Shown here: positions 45,069 through 52,650 of the stretch, piece by piece | How positions within the stretch are numbered: the stretch's first letter is position 1 | Layout of the letters: the number at the start of each line of letters is the position of its first letter | Assembly (NCBI GenBank): GCA_040772305.1 | Contig: JAXGYK010000002.1 | Location: 1 to 64,000 of the forward strand | Origin: Mesolinea sp040772305 | Lineage (GTDB): Bacteria; Chloroflexota; Anaerolineae; Anaerolineales; Anaerolineaceae | DNA length: 64,000 nt | Direction: 5' to 3' | Made by a program: the position numbers and the translations under genes | Notes under the pieces: generated by a model | Told to the model about the DNA's origin: nothing | The model's database searches: none | What the model saw: only the letters and a program-made list of their open reading frames with translations

Positions 45069-46187
45069 ATGGATTTCACCCAACTGTTACAGGAACTAGG
45101 CAAAGGATTTGCCAGTTTCAGTTTAGGTAACCTGGTCATGATCCTGGTAGCACTGGTGCTCATTTATCTGGCTATCTGGAAGGAATATGAACCGGTTCTC
45201 CTGTTACCGATTGGTTTTGGCTGTCTCCTGGCAAACCTGGGCATGTCTAACGAAGTCGGTTTCATGAAAGTGATCTACGATGCGGGAATCAAAACCGAGA
45301 TATTCCCCCTGGTGATCTTTATTGGCGTTGGTGCAATGATCGATTTTGCACCTTTGCTTTCGCAACCTAGCATGGTGCTGCTGGGAGCTGCTGGACAATT
45401 TGGTATTTATGCCACTTTGCTGCTTGCCCTCGCAATCGGATTTCCACTTAATCAAGCCGCTTCAATTGGTATTATTGGTGCTATTGATGGGCCAACAGCA
45501 ATTTTTGTAGGCACAAAGTTAGCGCCGGAAATACTGGCTCCAATAGCTGTGGCAGCGTATTCCTACATGAGTCTGATCCCTATTATTCAGCCTCCCATCA
45601 TGAAGGCGCTTACAACTCGCAAAGAGCGTCTGATTCGCATGGAATATGCTCCCAAACCCGTTTCAAGGTTAGCTCGGATTATCTTCCCTATTTTGGTTAC
45701 TATTCTGGTCGCTCTTGTTGCACCGGATGCTGCTCCCCTGATGGCAGCGCTGATGCTGGGTAACCTTTTACGTGAAGCATTGGTGGTTGACCGGCTTAGC
45801 GTCATGGCACAGAATGAATTGATCAATATCGCCACCCTTTTCCTGGGCTTATCCATCGGTGCTACGATGACCGCTCAAAGCTTCCTTAACTGGCAAACAC
45901 TTGCCATATTAGCTTTAGGCCTCTTGGCTTTTGTGATTGATACCGTAGCTGGTTTGCTCTTTGGCAAACTGATGAAAGTGATTACCGGCGGAAAGGTTAA
46001 TCCGCTTATTGGCGCTTGCGGTATTTCGGCTTTTCCAATGGCTGGTCGCCTTTCAGCGAAAATGGCCCTGGAAGAGGACCCAAACAATTTTATCCTCATG
46101 CATGCCATGGGTTCTAATACTGCAGGTCAGTTAGGTTCAGTAATTGCAGGAGGTTTACTACTGGCTTTGGTTATGGGTGTTGGCTAA
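45069..46187 (+). CDS. mmdB: Sodium-pumping decarboxylase beta subunit
   Basis: A 372-residue polytopic membrane protein of the OadB/MmdB/GcdB family that decarboxylates carboxybiotin and exports Na+. Key landmarks are the DGPTAIF loop with the Na+-pathway aspartate, the following YSYMSLIPIIQPPIMK, and the C-terminal ISAFPMAGRLS and MGSNTAGQLGSVIAGG. About nine hydrophobic segments are present. GGGG lies before the ATG. It ends the mmdA-gamma-carrier-beta operon, whose terminator has been split by an insertion sequence 20 bp downstream. Confidence 0.95.
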   Translation: MDFTQLLQELGKGFASFSLGNLVMILVALVLIYLAIWKEYEPVLLLPIGFGCLLANLGMSNEVGFMKVIYDAGIKTEIFPLVIFIGVGAMIDFAPLLSQPSMVLLGAAGQFGIYATLLLALAIGFPLNQAASIGIIGAIDGPTAIFVGTKLAPEILAPIAVAAYSYMSLIPIIQPPIMKALTTRKERLIRMEYAPKPVSRLARIIFPILVTILVALVAPDAAPLMAALMLGNLLREALVVDRLSVMAQNELINIATLFLGLSIGATMTAQSFLNWQTLAILALGLLAFVIDTVAGLLFGKLMKVITGGKVNPLIGACGISAFPMAGRLSAKMALEEDPNNFILMHAMGSNTAGQLGSVIAGGLLLALVMGVG

Positions 46188-46221
46188 AAGTTATTTAAGG
46201 ATAAGAGAAAAAAGCCGCGTG

Positions 46222-46246
46222 TGAACTGCACCCCGAAACTTGGACA
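46222..46246 (+). repeat. Left terminal inverted repeat of the IS3-family element
   Basis: 25-bp end starting TGAACTGCACCCCGA, matching the right end at 20 of 25 positions. Confidence 0.9.
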
Positions 46247-46275
46247 ATAAATCCAAGATTGGAGGTGCAGTTTTT

Positions 46276-46785
46276 ATGAGCAAATTCAGCAAAGAGGAAA
46301 AGGATAAAGCCCTCGAAATACTAAAAGGTGGCCTAAGTCTGGCTGAAGCATCAAGACAGACTGGGATCAGCGAGCGAGAACTTAGGCGGTTCAGACAAAT
46401 GAGCGAAAGGTGGGGTTCTGAGGACTTTCCTCAAGCGCGATATAACTGGAAAGCCGAAGAGAAACTGGCAGTTCTTGAGTACATGGAAGCCAATCATCTT
46501 GGCTACACAGAAACGGGGGTACACTTTGGTATCAAAGGCAGTTCCACCGTATGGGTATGGGCTGAGCGATACCGGAGGGAAGGGATGGCAGGACTGGAAG
46601 GGAAGAGACGGGGCAGGCCCAGGAAATGGCGGCCGCCGGATGAGACGATGACGCCGCTGGAGAGATTAGAAGCAGAGAACCTTTATCTTCGAGCGGAGAA
46701 CGCCTACCTAAAAAAATTGAGTGCCTTGATTGCGGAAATGGAAAGGCAAGAGCGAGAGCGCAAACAAAGATTATCTCGCAATTGA
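46276..46785 (+). CDS. IS3-family transposase OrfA
   Basis: A 169-residue DNA-binding protein. It has an N-terminal helix-turn-helix (LAEASRQTGISERELRRF), a second helix-turn-helix (NHLGYTETGVHFGIKGSSTVWVW-type region near residue 75), a basic GKRRGRPRKW segment and a C-terminal leucine-zipper-like helix (LERLEAENLYLRAENAYLKKL). GGAGGTG precedes the ATG at 46276. Near the end, the heptamer A_AAA_AAA (46710-46716) lies in the correct phase for a -1 ribosomal frameshift into OrfB, whose frame is open from there. An OrfAB fusion transposase is therefore likely. Confidence 0.9.
   Translation: MSKFSKEEKDKALEILKGGLSLAEASRQTGISERELRRFRQMSERWGSEDFPQARYNWKAEEKLAVLEYMEANHLGYTETGVHFGIKGSSTVWVWAERYRREGMAGLEGKRRGRPRKWRPPDETMTPLERLEAENLYLRAENAYLKKLSALIAEMERQERERKQRLSRN
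46710..46716 (+). promoter_or_regulatory. Slippery heptamer for -1 frameshifting (OrfA to OrfB)
   Basis: The run of seven As gives A_AAA_AAA in the OrfA reading phase. A -1 slip enters the OrfB frame, which has no stop between here and the OrfB body. This is the usual way IS3 elements make their OrfAB transposase. Confidence 0.7.
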
Positions 46786-47612
46786 GGCAAGAATACCCAT
46801 TGGCATTGCTTCTGAAACTGGCTTGCCTTCCCAGGAGCAGTTATTACTATAGTCTTGAAGTTCTCCAGGCTCCGCCGAAGCACCAGGCTGAACGAGAGGC
46901 CATTCGTGCTATTTGTACGCAGCACCGGGGCTGTTATGGTTATCGCCGGGTTAGCCTGGAACTGCGCAATCAAGGTTATAGGATCAATCACAAGCTGGTG
47001 ATGAGCTTGATGAGAGCAGAAGGCCTGAGCTGTCAATTGAGAAAAAAGCGCTATCGCTCTTACAAAGGACAGATGGGCAAGATAGCCCCTAATCTGCTCA
47101 ACAGGCAATTCCAGGCGATGCGTCCCAACCAGAAATGGGCAACTGATGTGACCGAATTCAAAGTCTTGGGCAAGAGGGTCTATCTTTCTCCCATTCTGGA
47201 CCTCTTCAACGGTGAAGTGGTCAGTTATAGTGTGAGCCAATCCCCTTCCTTTGCAGCTACGATGGAAATGCTCAAAAAGGCTTTTGAGCAACTGCCTGAA
47301 AAGCTTGACCTGATCCTGCATTCAGACCAAGGATGGCAGTATCAAATGAAACCCTACCAAAGCTTCCTGGCAGAAAAAGGTGTCCGTCAGAGTATGTCCA
47401 GAAAGGGCAATTGCTATGACAATGCGGTCATCGAAAACTTCTTCGGTTTACTTAAGACAGAATTCTTTGAAGGCAAATCATTTGCTTCTGTCGAACTGTT
47501 TCAGAAAGAACTGGTTGCCTGGCTGGATTATTACAACAATATCAGGATCAAGGCGAAACTAAAAGGACTGAGCCCTGTGGCTTACAGGGCCCAGTCTTAT
47601 CTCGCCACTTAA
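46782..47612 (+). CDS. IS3-family transposase OrfB (DDE integrase)
   Basis: The catalytic part of the transposase, 276 residues if read from a TTG that overlaps the orfA stop, but probably made mainly as an OrfAB frameshift product. An HTH_21-type region (HRGCYGYRRVSLELRNQGY) leads into the rve integrase core. The DDE residues lie in WATDVTEFKV (Asp), HSDQGWQY (Asp) and NCYDNAVIENFFGLLKTE (Glu). The C-terminal YNNIRIKAKLKGLSPVAYR is typical of the IS150 group. The frame is intact. Confidence 0.93.
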   Translation: MRQEYPLALLLKLACLPRSSYYYSLEVLQAPPKHQAEREAIRAICTQHRGCYGYRRVSLELRNQGYRINHKLVMSLMRAEGLSCQLRKKRYRSYKGQMGKIAPNLLNRQFQAMRPNQKWATDVTEFKVLGKRVYLSPILDLFNGEVVSYSVSQSPSFAATMEMLKKAFEQLPEKLDLILHSDQGWQYQMKPYQSFLAEKGVRQSMSRKGNCYDNAVIENFFGLLKTEFFEGKSFASVELFQKELVAWLDYYNNIRIKAKLKGLSPVAYRAQSYLAT

Positions 47613-47616
47613 TTTC

Positions 47617-47641
47617 TGTCCAAAAATCGGGGTGCACTACA
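47617..47641 (-). repeat. Right terminal inverted repeat of the IS3-family element
   Basis: 25-bp end; its reverse complement starts TGTAGTGCACCCCGA and matches the left end at 20 of 25 positions. Confidence 0.9.
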
Positions 47642-47675
47642 CGTGAGCGGCTTTTTTTGACCTTTTCAGTCGGAT

Positions 47676-48410
47676 CTAAATATTTAACCGGTAGCCAGCT
47701 GCTCTTTCAGTAAGAATCAGCTTGGGATCCCGAGGGTCTTCTTCCAGGGCTTTGCGCAGCCAGGATATATGTACATCCAAAGTTCGGGTATCGGCGGTGT
47801 ACTCAGTTTCCCACACTTTTTTAAACAATTCTTCGCGCTCCACTAAATTACCAGCATTGTCCATCAGCAGCTTCAGCAGCTGCGCCAGGCGTGGAGTAAG
47901 GTGGGCTTCTTTATCCAGATAACTGGCCATGTTTGTCTGCGTATTCAATTGCAGCTTTCCGCAAGAAACCAAGTGCTTATCAGCAGTTTTTTTAAAGGCC
48001 TGAAGTCGATTCACTAGTTTTTGGACGGTAAAAGGCAGTTCAAGCACCATATTCGCCAAGGGTTCTTCCGGGAGTTCAAGGTTTTCAGCAATAATTAAAA
48101 TAATGGGGCTGTCGGGCTGTTTATTGTGGAATCTGCTTACGATTCTCAAACCATTTGTACGCAGTGACACAGCATTAATGACAATGGCATCGGGTTCTGT
48201 TTTGTCGAGGGCAATAATTCCCTCGCTTCCGCTCTGGGCCAGCACAACGCAATACCCTTTTTTTATCAGGTCTTCAGCAAAAACATAGCCGTTGCTTCGT
48301 TTACCTTCCACCAATAATATGGTAGTCCGTGATTTTTCTGACAATCCAAACCTCATTATTTGAACAAAAGAACAACAATGCCGCAGTTTCACCGGATCAA
48401 GTTCATACAA
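47676..48410 (-). CDS. OmpR-type regulator with a degenerate receiver domain
   Basis: A 244-residue transcription regulator. The N-terminal half has the receiver fold, but key residues are lost: the acidic pair is ILLVEGKRS, the phospho-acceptor position reads DAIVINAVSLRTNG with Asn where Asp is expected, and the switch Lys-Pro is Leu-Pro (LELPF). The C-terminal winged helix (about 150-244) is canonical, with LTPRLAQLLKLLMDNAGNLVEREELF and LDVHISWLRKALEEDPRDP. It therefore probably binds DNA without aspartate phosphorylation. No histidine kinase is adjacent. The start is uncertain: 48410 has a GGGG site, and an ATG at 48356 is also possible. It is divergent from the replication operon. Confidence 0.8.
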   Translation of the reverse strand: MYELDPVKLRHCCSFVQIMRFGLSEKSRTTILLVEGKRSNGYVFAEDLIKKGYCVVLAQSGSEGIIALDKTEPDAIVINAVSLRTNGLRIVSRFHNKQPDSPIILIIAENLELPEEPLANMVLELPFTVQKLVNRLQAFKKTADKHLVSCGKLQLNTQTNMASYLDKEAHLTPRLAQLLKLLMDNAGNLVEREELFKKVWETEYTADTRTLDVHISWLRKALEEDPRDPKLILTERAAGYRLNI

Positions 48411-48506
48411 ACCCCATCATGATGAATAACGGCTTGTTAATTATAGCTTATCATTGCTCCAAAATTGTTAATATTCAGACTTGAATCCATCTTAAGCTGA
48501 ATTCCT

Positions 48507-48536
48507 TTGTAGTCTGGGCTTCTGACATGTTAGAAT
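48507..48536 (+). promoter_or_regulatory. Candidate promoter of the nuclease-dnaB operon
   Basis: TTGTAG (48507-48512), an 18-bp spacer and TAGAAT (48531-48536) lie 38 bp before the first ATG. The match is moderate. Confidence 0.45.
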
Positions 48537-48573
48537 CAATCTTATCAGATTTACGTTTTGAAAGGTGATTTGA

Positions 48574-49149
48574 ATGAGCGAAAAAGTGGAATGCGTCATC
48601 CATTCCCTGCGCATGAGTCTCACCAACGAAGACCGCATTATCATTCTGCAGGACCGAGATGGCGAACGATTTCTGCCAATTTGGGTTAAACGTGGAGACC
48701 TTGAGTCCATACTGGTAGCGTTAGAACACACGCTTATGGCCCGTCCAATGACGCATGATCTCATTATGTCGTTGTTTAATACCCTTGAGGCCGAATTGCT
48801 GTACATAGAGATTGATGACCTGCGTGAAGATATTTATTTTGCCAAGCTGCATCTCAAAGCTCAGGGCGTGGAACACATCGTTGACAGCCGACCATCGGAT
48901 GCAATTGCTTTAGCCTTGCGGGCTCGTGTCCCCATCTTTGTCAGCAAAAACATTCTGGAAGAGGTTGCAATTCGTCCTGAGGATGCAATGGTCCTTGAAA
49001 ACGAAGAAACCGGTCCTCTGCCTGATGGCGACCTTTCTCCCTTCGCAGATTTTCTGGATACGCTTAACTCAGATAAAGGTGCAGCTGACTCCAAGGCAGA
49101 CGACTCGCCAATGCCTCCTGAAGAGCCCGAAAAGCCGGAGGATTCATGA
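48574..49149 (+). CDS. Bifunctional nuclease (BFN/DUF151) family protein
   Basis: A 191-residue protein. The BFN domain covers about residues 3-140, with RIIILQDRDGERFLPIWV, a conserved RPMTHDLI segment and HIVDSRPSDAIALALRARVPIFV. Related plant and bacterial proteins show RNase/DNase activity, but the molecular role in bacteria is unclear. The C-terminal 45 residues are acidic and Pro/Ser-rich, probably disordered. AAAGGTGA precedes the ATG. Its stop overlaps the dnaB ATG (ATGA), tying it to the replication operon. Confidence 0.88.
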   Translation: MSEKVECVIHSLRMSLTNEDRIIILQDRDGERFLPIWVKRGDLESILVALEHTLMARPMTHDLIMSLFNTLEAELLYIEIDDLREDIYFAKLHLKAQGVEHIVDSRPSDAIALALRARVPIFVSKNILEEVAIRPEDAMVLENEETGPLPDGDLSPFADFLDTLNSDKGAADSKADDSPMPPEEPEKPEDS

Positions 49150-50519
49150 CCGATCAGGATATGCGGGCAGATGTTGACTTTTCTCCCACACAACTTTACG
49201 ACCGTGAGATGGAGGAAGCTTTAATCGGTTCAGTAATCATCAACCCTGATGTTTACCATGAAGTTGCTCCCATCCTGAAGCCTGAGGATTTTCACCTCAA
49301 AGCGCATCAGTGGATTTGGGACGCGTTTCGGGATCTCTTCCAGGCTGACCAATCCTTTGATGTGCTCACACTCAAACAGCAGCTGGAATCCAATGGCCAT
49401 ATCGAAGATATAGGGGGGGTGGAATACCTGGTAGGACTATCCAGTCAGGTGCCAACCTCGCTCCATGCTGAAAGCTATGCCCGCAATATCAATGCCCTGG
49501 CAACCCGCCGCAGGCTGCTTTCTGCGGCAAACGATGTAGCCAAACTGGCCTACCGTAAGGATTACAGCATAGATACCGTTCTGGGAGAATCAGAAAAAGC
49601 AATCTTTGGGGTTAGCCAAAACCGCTATAACCGCGACCTGGTGCCTCTCAAGATTGTTGCTGCAGAATACCTGGCCCGTTTGGGTGAGGTTACAGATACT
49701 ACTAAGACTAAAGAGGGTCTTAGCGGCCTCTCAACGGGTTTGGTTTCCTTGGATGGTGTGCTGGATGGCTTGCACAAGTCGGATTTACTGATTGTGGCAG
49801 GACGTCCAGGTATGGGCAAAACGGGTTTTCTGATAGGAATTGCAAAGCATGTTGGCCTCAATCTGCATCGCAGTGTGGCGATGTTTACATTGGAAATGAG
49901 TGCTGAACAGCTTTTGCAGCGAATGGTTGCCCAGGAAACCCAAATTGATTCACAAAAATTGCGCTCTGGCAGGATGGACGAAGAAGACCTGACTCTAGCG
50001 GTTCATGCACTTGACGTGCTTGGTGATGCACGCATATTTATCGATGACACACCTGCTATCAGCCCGCTGCAGATGCGCACAAAGTGCCGTCGGCTGCAAG
50101 CAGAGTTGGGCCTGGACTTGGTGGTTGTGGACTATCTGCAGCTCATGAGCGCCGACTTACGCACTGAGAACCGTGTGCAGGAAGTATCCTATATTTCCCG
50201 TTACCTTAAAGTACTTGCCCGGGAACTAAATATTCCTGTTATTGCAGCAGCGCAGCTTTCGCGTGCGGTTGAACAAAGGCAGGATAAAACGCCGGTTCTG
50301 TCGGACTTGCGGGAGTCGGGTTCTTTAGAGCAGGACGCTGATGTTGTTATGTTCATTAGCCGCCCGGAAATGATGGACGTCAAGAGCGCGGAAAAGAACA
50401 TTGCAAAACTAATCGTTGCCAAGCACCGCAATGGTCCTACGCACGGAGGTCTCGACTTGGTTTTCCTCGAAAAACTGGCTATGTTCAAGGACCATTATAA
50501 AGGTACGCTGAATGCCTGA
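49146..50519 (+). CDS. dnaB: Replicative DNA helicase DnaB
   Basis: The hexameric replication-fork helicase, 457 residues without an intein. The N-terminal helical domain (about 10-120, starting LYDREMEEALIGSVIINPDVY) binds primase and loader. The RecA-like motor has Walker A AGRPGMGKTG near residue 219, TLEMSAEQLLQRM, Walker B LVVVDYLQLM and LRESGSLEQDADVVMFI. It overlaps the upstream BFN gene by four bases and the downstream dnaD-like gene by eight. The co-located loader-like genes suggest a helicase loading module. Confidence 0.96.
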   Translation: MTDQDMRADVDFSPTQLYDREMEEALIGSVIINPDVYHEVAPILKPEDFHLKAHQWIWDAFRDLFQADQSFDVLTLKQQLESNGHIEDIGGVEYLVGLSSQVPTSLHAESYARNINALATRRRLLSAANDVAKLAYRKDYSIDTVLGESEKAIFGVSQNRYNRDLVPLKIVAAEYLARLGEVTDTTKTKEGLSGLSTGLVSLDGVLDGLHKSDLLIVAGRPGMGKTGFLIGIAKHVGLNLHRSVAMFTLEMSAEQLLQRMVAQETQIDSQKLRSGRMDEEDLTLAVHALDVLGDARIFIDDTPAISPLQMRTKCRRLQAELGLDLVVVDYLQLMSADLRTENRVQEVSYISRYLKVLARELNIPVIAAAQLSRAVEQRQDKTPVLSDLRESGSLEQDADVVMFISRPEMMDVKSAEKNIAKLIVAKHRNGPTHGGLDLVFLEKLAMFKDHYKGTLNA

Positions 50520-51216
50520 CTCCTGCTGCGGAACACATAACTCAGCACAGGGATTTGAAAGCGAACCCAGTTTGCAGCTAAGTCTCCCAGCGGATTATTT
50601 TCAAGTGCTTAAATCCTTGCCTGCCTCCGCATCACTTCATAGCCTGGTTTTAGGTTTTTTTGCGCTGCTTTCGCAACAGGAGGGGAATGTAGAGGTGCTG
50701 GCCGCCTTTCAGCTCGAGGATGCGCTTTTAAATTTGGTTTTTGATGGGAACGAAACCAGCTATCAAGAGGCACTTAGTCAGGCGCTTGAATACGGATTGA
50801 TACTCCAATATACAGAAGAGGGAGAAACCTGGTATTTACCGGGAACACCGCAAGGACGGCAAACCTGCCTCTTCTTACATGATGGTGCGTTGCGCATAGA
50901 AGATTGTTCGCAAGGCTACCTGCTTAGCTTAGAACCACGGGCGAATATTTTTCAGTTATATGAGCAAAACTTTGGTCCTCTTACCAGTATGCTTGCCGAT
51001 GAGCTTCGTGCTGATGAGCTTGCCTACCCTGAAGCATGGATCAAAGATGCCATCCGTGAGGCACTCTTACATAATGCCCGCTCCTGGAAATATGTACAGG
51101 CGATATTGAAGAACTGGAAAGAAAATGGTCGAGGACCAGTACATGAAAAAGATAAAAAACGTGACAGCGAAACTCAAAGATACCTTGAATTCCCCAGAAC
51201 AGGCCGCAAACCCTAA
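50512..51216 (+). CDS. DnaD-like replication protein
   Basis: A 234-residue protein. The N-terminal part (about 20-125) resembles a winged-helix DnaD N-domain (LPADYFQVLKSLPASASLHSLVLGFF). The C-terminal DnaD domain is clear: YEQNFGPLTSMLADELRAD, then YPEAWIKDAIREALLHNARSWKYVQAILKNW, and a basic, disordered tail. DnaD proteins help open the origin and load DnaB in Firmicutes. The start overlaps the end of dnaB by eight bases, and the next gene begins inside its tail. It is not adjacent to a dnaI gene of the usual size; a two-module ATPase follows instead. Confidence 0.85.
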   Translation: MPDSCCGTHNSAQGFESEPSLQLSLPADYFQVLKSLPASASLHSLVLGFFALLSQQEGNVEVLAAFQLEDALLNLVFDGNETSYQEALSQALEYGLILQYTEEGETWYLPGTPQGRQTCLFLHDGALRIEDCSQGYLLSLEPRANIFQLYEQNFGPLTSMLADELRADELAYPEAWIKDAIREALLHNARSWKYVQAILKNWKENGRGPVHEKDKKRDSETQRYLEFPRTGRKP

Positions 51217-52564
51217 GGGTGCTGCCGCGGAATATCAGCCAAAACCGCTTACCATTGGGGATCCAGCCTGCCCCTATTGCCATGGTCTGGGTTTTACAAG
51301 GGAAGACCTGCCTGTAGATGACCCTAACTATGGCAAGCTGCATGTATGTGTCTGTCGGACAGGTGATGCAGTTCAGGAAAATTTTTCCAGCCTGGTTGAG
51401 AAAAGCAACCTTGGACCGTTGCGCCAACTTACTTTTCAAAACTTCCAGCCCCGCGGCAGGGTAGGGTTGGCACGGCACCTGGCCGATTCCCTGGAACAAG
51501 CCTATCAGAGTGCACAAACCTATGCAGGAACCCTGAACGGGTGGCTTCTGCTTTTGGGGCGTTATGGCAGCGGAAAGACCCATTTGGCAGCTGCTATCGC
51601 AAACCAGGCTCTTAATATGGGAGTGCGAACCCTCTTCCTCACTGTTCCGGATCTTCTCGATTGGCTGCGTTTTAGTTACAATGCAACCCATGGCGAAAGC
51701 TTTGAGGAGCGTTTTGAGGAGATTCGTAATATCCCCCTCCTGATTATGGACGATTTTGGAACCCAAAATGCGACTGCCTGGGCCCAAGAAAAACTCTTCC
51801 AAATACTCAATCAGCGCTATGCAGAGAAACTGCCTACTGTCATAACCTCCAATAATGATCTTCAAGATTTTGAGGGTCGTATTCGCAGCCGATTGCTGGA
51901 CCCTCATGTAGTTACACGAATCACGCTGACTGCCCCCGACTATCGCGACCCAACGGACGATTTGGGCCATCCAGAACTCTCGTATTTAAGCCTGCATCAC
52001 AAACTTCGCTTCGAAAACTTTGAACTGCGACAAGGTGAAGGCCTTAAAAAAGAAGAACGCGACTCGCTTAAATCCGCGCTGCAATCAGCACAGGACTTTG
52101 CGCAAAACCCGCAAGGTTGGCTTTACCTTACTGGACCCAATGGAAGCGGGAAAACGCACTTGGCCGCCGCTATTGGCAACTACCGCGCCCAGCTTGGTTA
52201 CCCCCCGCTGATGGTAGGCGTGCCGGATTTGCTCGACCATTTGCGTGCAAGCTTTGCTCCCGGCAGCGCCGTAAACCTGGATCGTCGCTTTGACGAGATC
52301 CGTTCAGCACCATTGCTGATCCTTGACGACCTCGGGACGGAAAGTGCTACACCCTGGGCGCGCGAAAAGCTTTATCAGCTCTTCAATTACCGCTATATTA
52401 CCGAACTGCCTACAGTAATTACCAGCGATAAGCTGCCTAACGAATTGGAAAGCCGCTTGGAAAGCAGGCTTATCGACGAACGCTTGTGCCGCATCCTTAT
52501 CGTCGGTGTTCCTGCCTACCGAGGACGAGGTTTGCCCAGGAAACAAAACAGACCTATAGTTTAG
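51143..52564 (+). CDS. DnaC/DnaI-like ATPase with two tandem AAA+ modules
   Basis: A 473-residue putative helicase loader. An N-terminal zinc-like motif comes first (CPYC near residue 43, CVC near 69). AAA+ module 1 spans about 90-285: Walker A GRYGSGKTH (Lys145), sensor-like VPDLLDWLR, Walker B LLIMDDFGT. Module 2 spans about 295-470: Walker A GPNGSGKTH, VPDLLDHLR, Walker B LLILDDLGTE. Both keep TLPTVITS-type strands and arginine-rich SRLxD ends, so both look able to bind ATP. Normal DnaC/DnaI has one module of about 250-310 residues. The ATG at 51143 has GAGGA seven bases upstream and overlaps the dnaD-like gene; an in-frame ATG at 51125 is also possible. Confidence 0.88.
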   Translation: MKKIKNVTAKLKDTLNSPEQAANPKGAAAEYQPKPLTIGDPACPYCHGLGFTREDLPVDDPNYGKLHVCVCRTGDAVQENFSSLVEKSNLGPLRQLTFQNFQPRGRVGLARHLADSLEQAYQSAQTYAGTLNGWLLLLGRYGSGKTHLAAAIANQALNMGVRTLFLTVPDLLDWLRFSYNATHGESFEERFEEIRNIPLLIMDDFGTQNATAWAQEKLFQILNQRYAEKLPTVITSNNDLQDFEGRIRSRLLDPHVVTRITLTAPDYRDPTDDLGHPELSYLSLHHKLRFENFELRQGEGLKKEERDSLKSALQSAQDFAQNPQGWLYLTGPNGSGKTHLAAAIGNYRAQLGYPPLMVGVPDLLDHLRASFAPGSAVNLDRRFDEIRSAPLLILDDLGTESATPWAREKLYQLFNYRYITELPTVITSDKLPNELESRLESRLIDERLCRILIVGVPAYRGRGLPRKQNRPIV

Positions 52565-52650
52565 ACTTCAACTTGTGTTATCATAGCAACCGCGGAACTT
52601 TCCGCTTTGAGAAATCCTTGGATTTATAGAAAACGACTTATAGAGGAGTT

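Larger units (their letters stand above)
46222..47641 (+). mobile_element. IS3-family (IS150-like) insertion sequence
   Basis: A complete 1420-bp element. Terminal inverted repeats of 25 bp (46222-46246 and 47617-47641) match at 20 positions, sharing TGCACCCCGA and TTGGACA, with TG...CA ends. A 4-bp target duplication CGTG flanks it (46218-46221 and 47642-47645). It carries orfA and orfB, with OrfB in the -1 frame. Both frames look intact, so it may still be active. Confidence 0.93.
46208..47657. terminator. Intrinsic terminator of the decarboxylase operon, split by an IS
   Basis: Left of the IS the sequence reads AAAAAAGCCGCGTG; right of it, after the duplicated CGTG, it reads AGCGGCTTTTTTT. 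Joined with one CGTG, these give A-rich-GCCGC, a short GTGA loop, and GCGGC followed by seven Ts, a classic terminator. The IS separates the two arms by 1.4 kb. The endpoints given span both arms. Confidence 0.8.

Noticed and set aside
51041..51970. Open frame of 309 codons opposite the dnaD/loader-like genes
   Set aside because: Overlaps conserved AAA+ motifs on the other strand; no family resemblance.
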